DNA of 14,664 nt. It comes from Planctomycetaceae bacterium (GTDB taxonomy: Bacteria; Planctomycetota; Planctomycetia; Pirellulales; Thermoguttaceae). This document shows positions 13,936 through 14,664 of the stretch, one piece after another (the first letter of the stretch is position 1; each line of letters opens with the position of its first letter). The notes under the pieces were generated by a model. It saw only the letters and a program-made list of their open reading frames with translations, was not told the origin of the DNA and searched no databases. The stretch is taken from positions 1-14,664 of the forward strand of contig JAIRYX010000043.1 of the NCBI GenBank assembly GCA_031267635.1, in the 5' to 3' direction. Both the position numbers and the translations under genes were made by a program.

Positions 13936-14664
13936 TTATTTCCCGACAACGTTACGCACGATGTTGAAGCTGATGATTTTTTTTCCTTTGAATGCGCCTT
14001 TGCCGTGAATGATCACGTCGGCAGTTCCAACGGCGTTGTTGTTCTTGTACGACAACTCGAAATCGTGCGAAAACACAAGTTCCTTGCCCTCGTCGAACAC
14101 CACAGGAATCAAAACAACCGGTTTGCCCTCATAGATTTGGTCGGGAATTGTCTCGACGGCGGATTTGGCAATGTCTTTTTTGGCGTGGTGATGCGTGTGG
14201 TCGTTGAAGTAGGTGATTTCCTCGTTGAGACGGCGGACAAACGGTTCGGTTGACGGGTCGCCGTTCAGAACCGTGTAAGCGTCGATTTGCGAAACCATGT
14301 TGCGATAAACAACATTGATTTCTTTTTTGACATCCACCAGTTTTTCGCCCGGTCGGTCGGCGAGTTCGTCGTTGCGCAACAGGAAAAGACGCTCAAATTC
14401 GTTTTGCGCACTCTCAATTTCAGTCACCCACGAATCAAGATTGAGGTGGGCAACCTGCGTCGCATAAGTTGTTTGCAAATCTTTCACCAAAATTTTTACC
14501 GCCCCCGATTCTTCTTCATACGCCTTCTTTTCGAGTTCGCCCCGAAAACCTTTCAAACGCACTTCGAGTGTTTTGGCGGCTTGCACTGTTGCGGGGTCGA
14601 AGTGGTGCAACGCGGCATCAACCGCACTGTTCAACCCGACAATATCCCGATCAAGCCGTGCGTC
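13936..14664 (-). CDS. DUF6261-like protein with an added C-terminal beta-domain (5' end off the window)
   Basis: 242 codons are open to the right edge, with DARLDRDIVGLNSAVDAALH in frame before the first candidate start, so the N-terminus lies outside. Residues ~1-160 of the visible part are helical and charged (ESAQNEFERLFLLRNDELADRP, then YRNMVSQIDAYTVLNGDPST), as in DUF6261 of Bacteroidota and gut planctomycetes; function unknown. After a short linker (HTHHHAKKDI) comes a ~65-residue segment, EGKPVVLIPVVFDEGKELVF, then HDFELSYKNNNAVGTADVII and GKGAFKGKKIISFNI. This strongly resembles the 'YxNNxxxGTAxxxixGxGxxxGxxxxxFxI' repeats of secreted or surface proteins. That pairing is unusual. No signal peptide is visible because the start is missing. 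A hairpin follows the stop codon. Confidence 0.75.
   Translation of the reverse strand, partial: DARLDRDIVGLNSAVDAALHHFDPATVQAAKTLEVRLKGFRGELEKKAYEEESGAVKILVKDLQTTYATQVAHLNLDSWVTEIESAQNEFERLFLLRNDELADRPGEKLVDVKKEINVVYRNMVSQIDAYTVLNGDPSTEPFVRRLNEEITYFNDHTHHHAKKDIAKSAVETIPDQIYEGKPVVLIPVVFDEGKELVFSHDFELSYKNNNAVGTADVIIHGKGAFKGKKIISFNIVRNVVGK

Noticed and set aside
1..14664. CRISPR array, tRNA or rRNA genes, transposase genes
   Set aside because: I found no regularly spaced short repeats, no tRNA-like cloverleaf and no transposase or integrase motif. The repeats present are palindromic and dispersed.

Overview
The window looks like chromosome from a moderately AT-rich bacterium. The most likely group is Planctomycetota, perhaps a host- or gut-associated lineage. 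Supporting hints are an 821-residue secreted protein whose C-terminal half resembles a planctomycete-conserved unknown family, a DUF1573-like membrane-anchored protein with an SCTC motif, a glycosyltransferase-39-like N-terminus with the VNPPLP signature, a DUF6261-like protein (known from Bacteroidota and gut planctomycetes), and generally weak Shine-Dalgarno sequences. This assignment is inference from remembered family patterns, not a search.

Layout. 1-463: start of a membrane glycosyltransferase-like gene running off the left edge (minus), with a nested palindrome at its 5' end. 501-1496: beta-class DNA methyltransferase (minus) with no restriction partner in view. 2094-4559: 821-residue exported protein (plus). 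4560-6136: 1.6 kb without a credible intact gene, holding a large four-layer nested palindrome, a possible small RNA with a strong intrinsic terminator, a decayed XRE regulator fragment and a sigma70-like promoter. 6137-6985: NIF3-family metal protein. 7191-8075: GalU. 8076-9109: repeats, including a second, truncated copy of the left-edge locus (about 95% identical to 1-463).

9110-12945 is a minus-strand block. In transcription order it holds a FtsX/MacB-type permease, a thioredoxin-like remnant, a 95-residue 12-cysteine membrane peptide, a 347-residue exported protein with a C-terminal membrane anchor, and a DUF1573-like anchored protein. The last three look like an unrecognised cell-envelope cassette around cysteine chemistry. 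13212-13685 is a NimA-like flavin-binding protein. 13936 to the right edge is a DUF6261-like protein carrying an extra C-terminal beta-domain resembling repeats of surface proteins.

Housekeeping functions (NIF3, GalU) are interspersed with envelope proteins of unknown function. The most unusual property of the DNA is its intergenic repeats. At least four nested palindromes share one architecture (an outer inverted repeat around an inner one), and a 12-base core motif, CTGAATAGTTAC, recurs in them and at a duplication boundary. Direct repeats (1-463 and 8513-8971) bracket about 8.5 kb, and a 39-base inverted repeat brackets galU.
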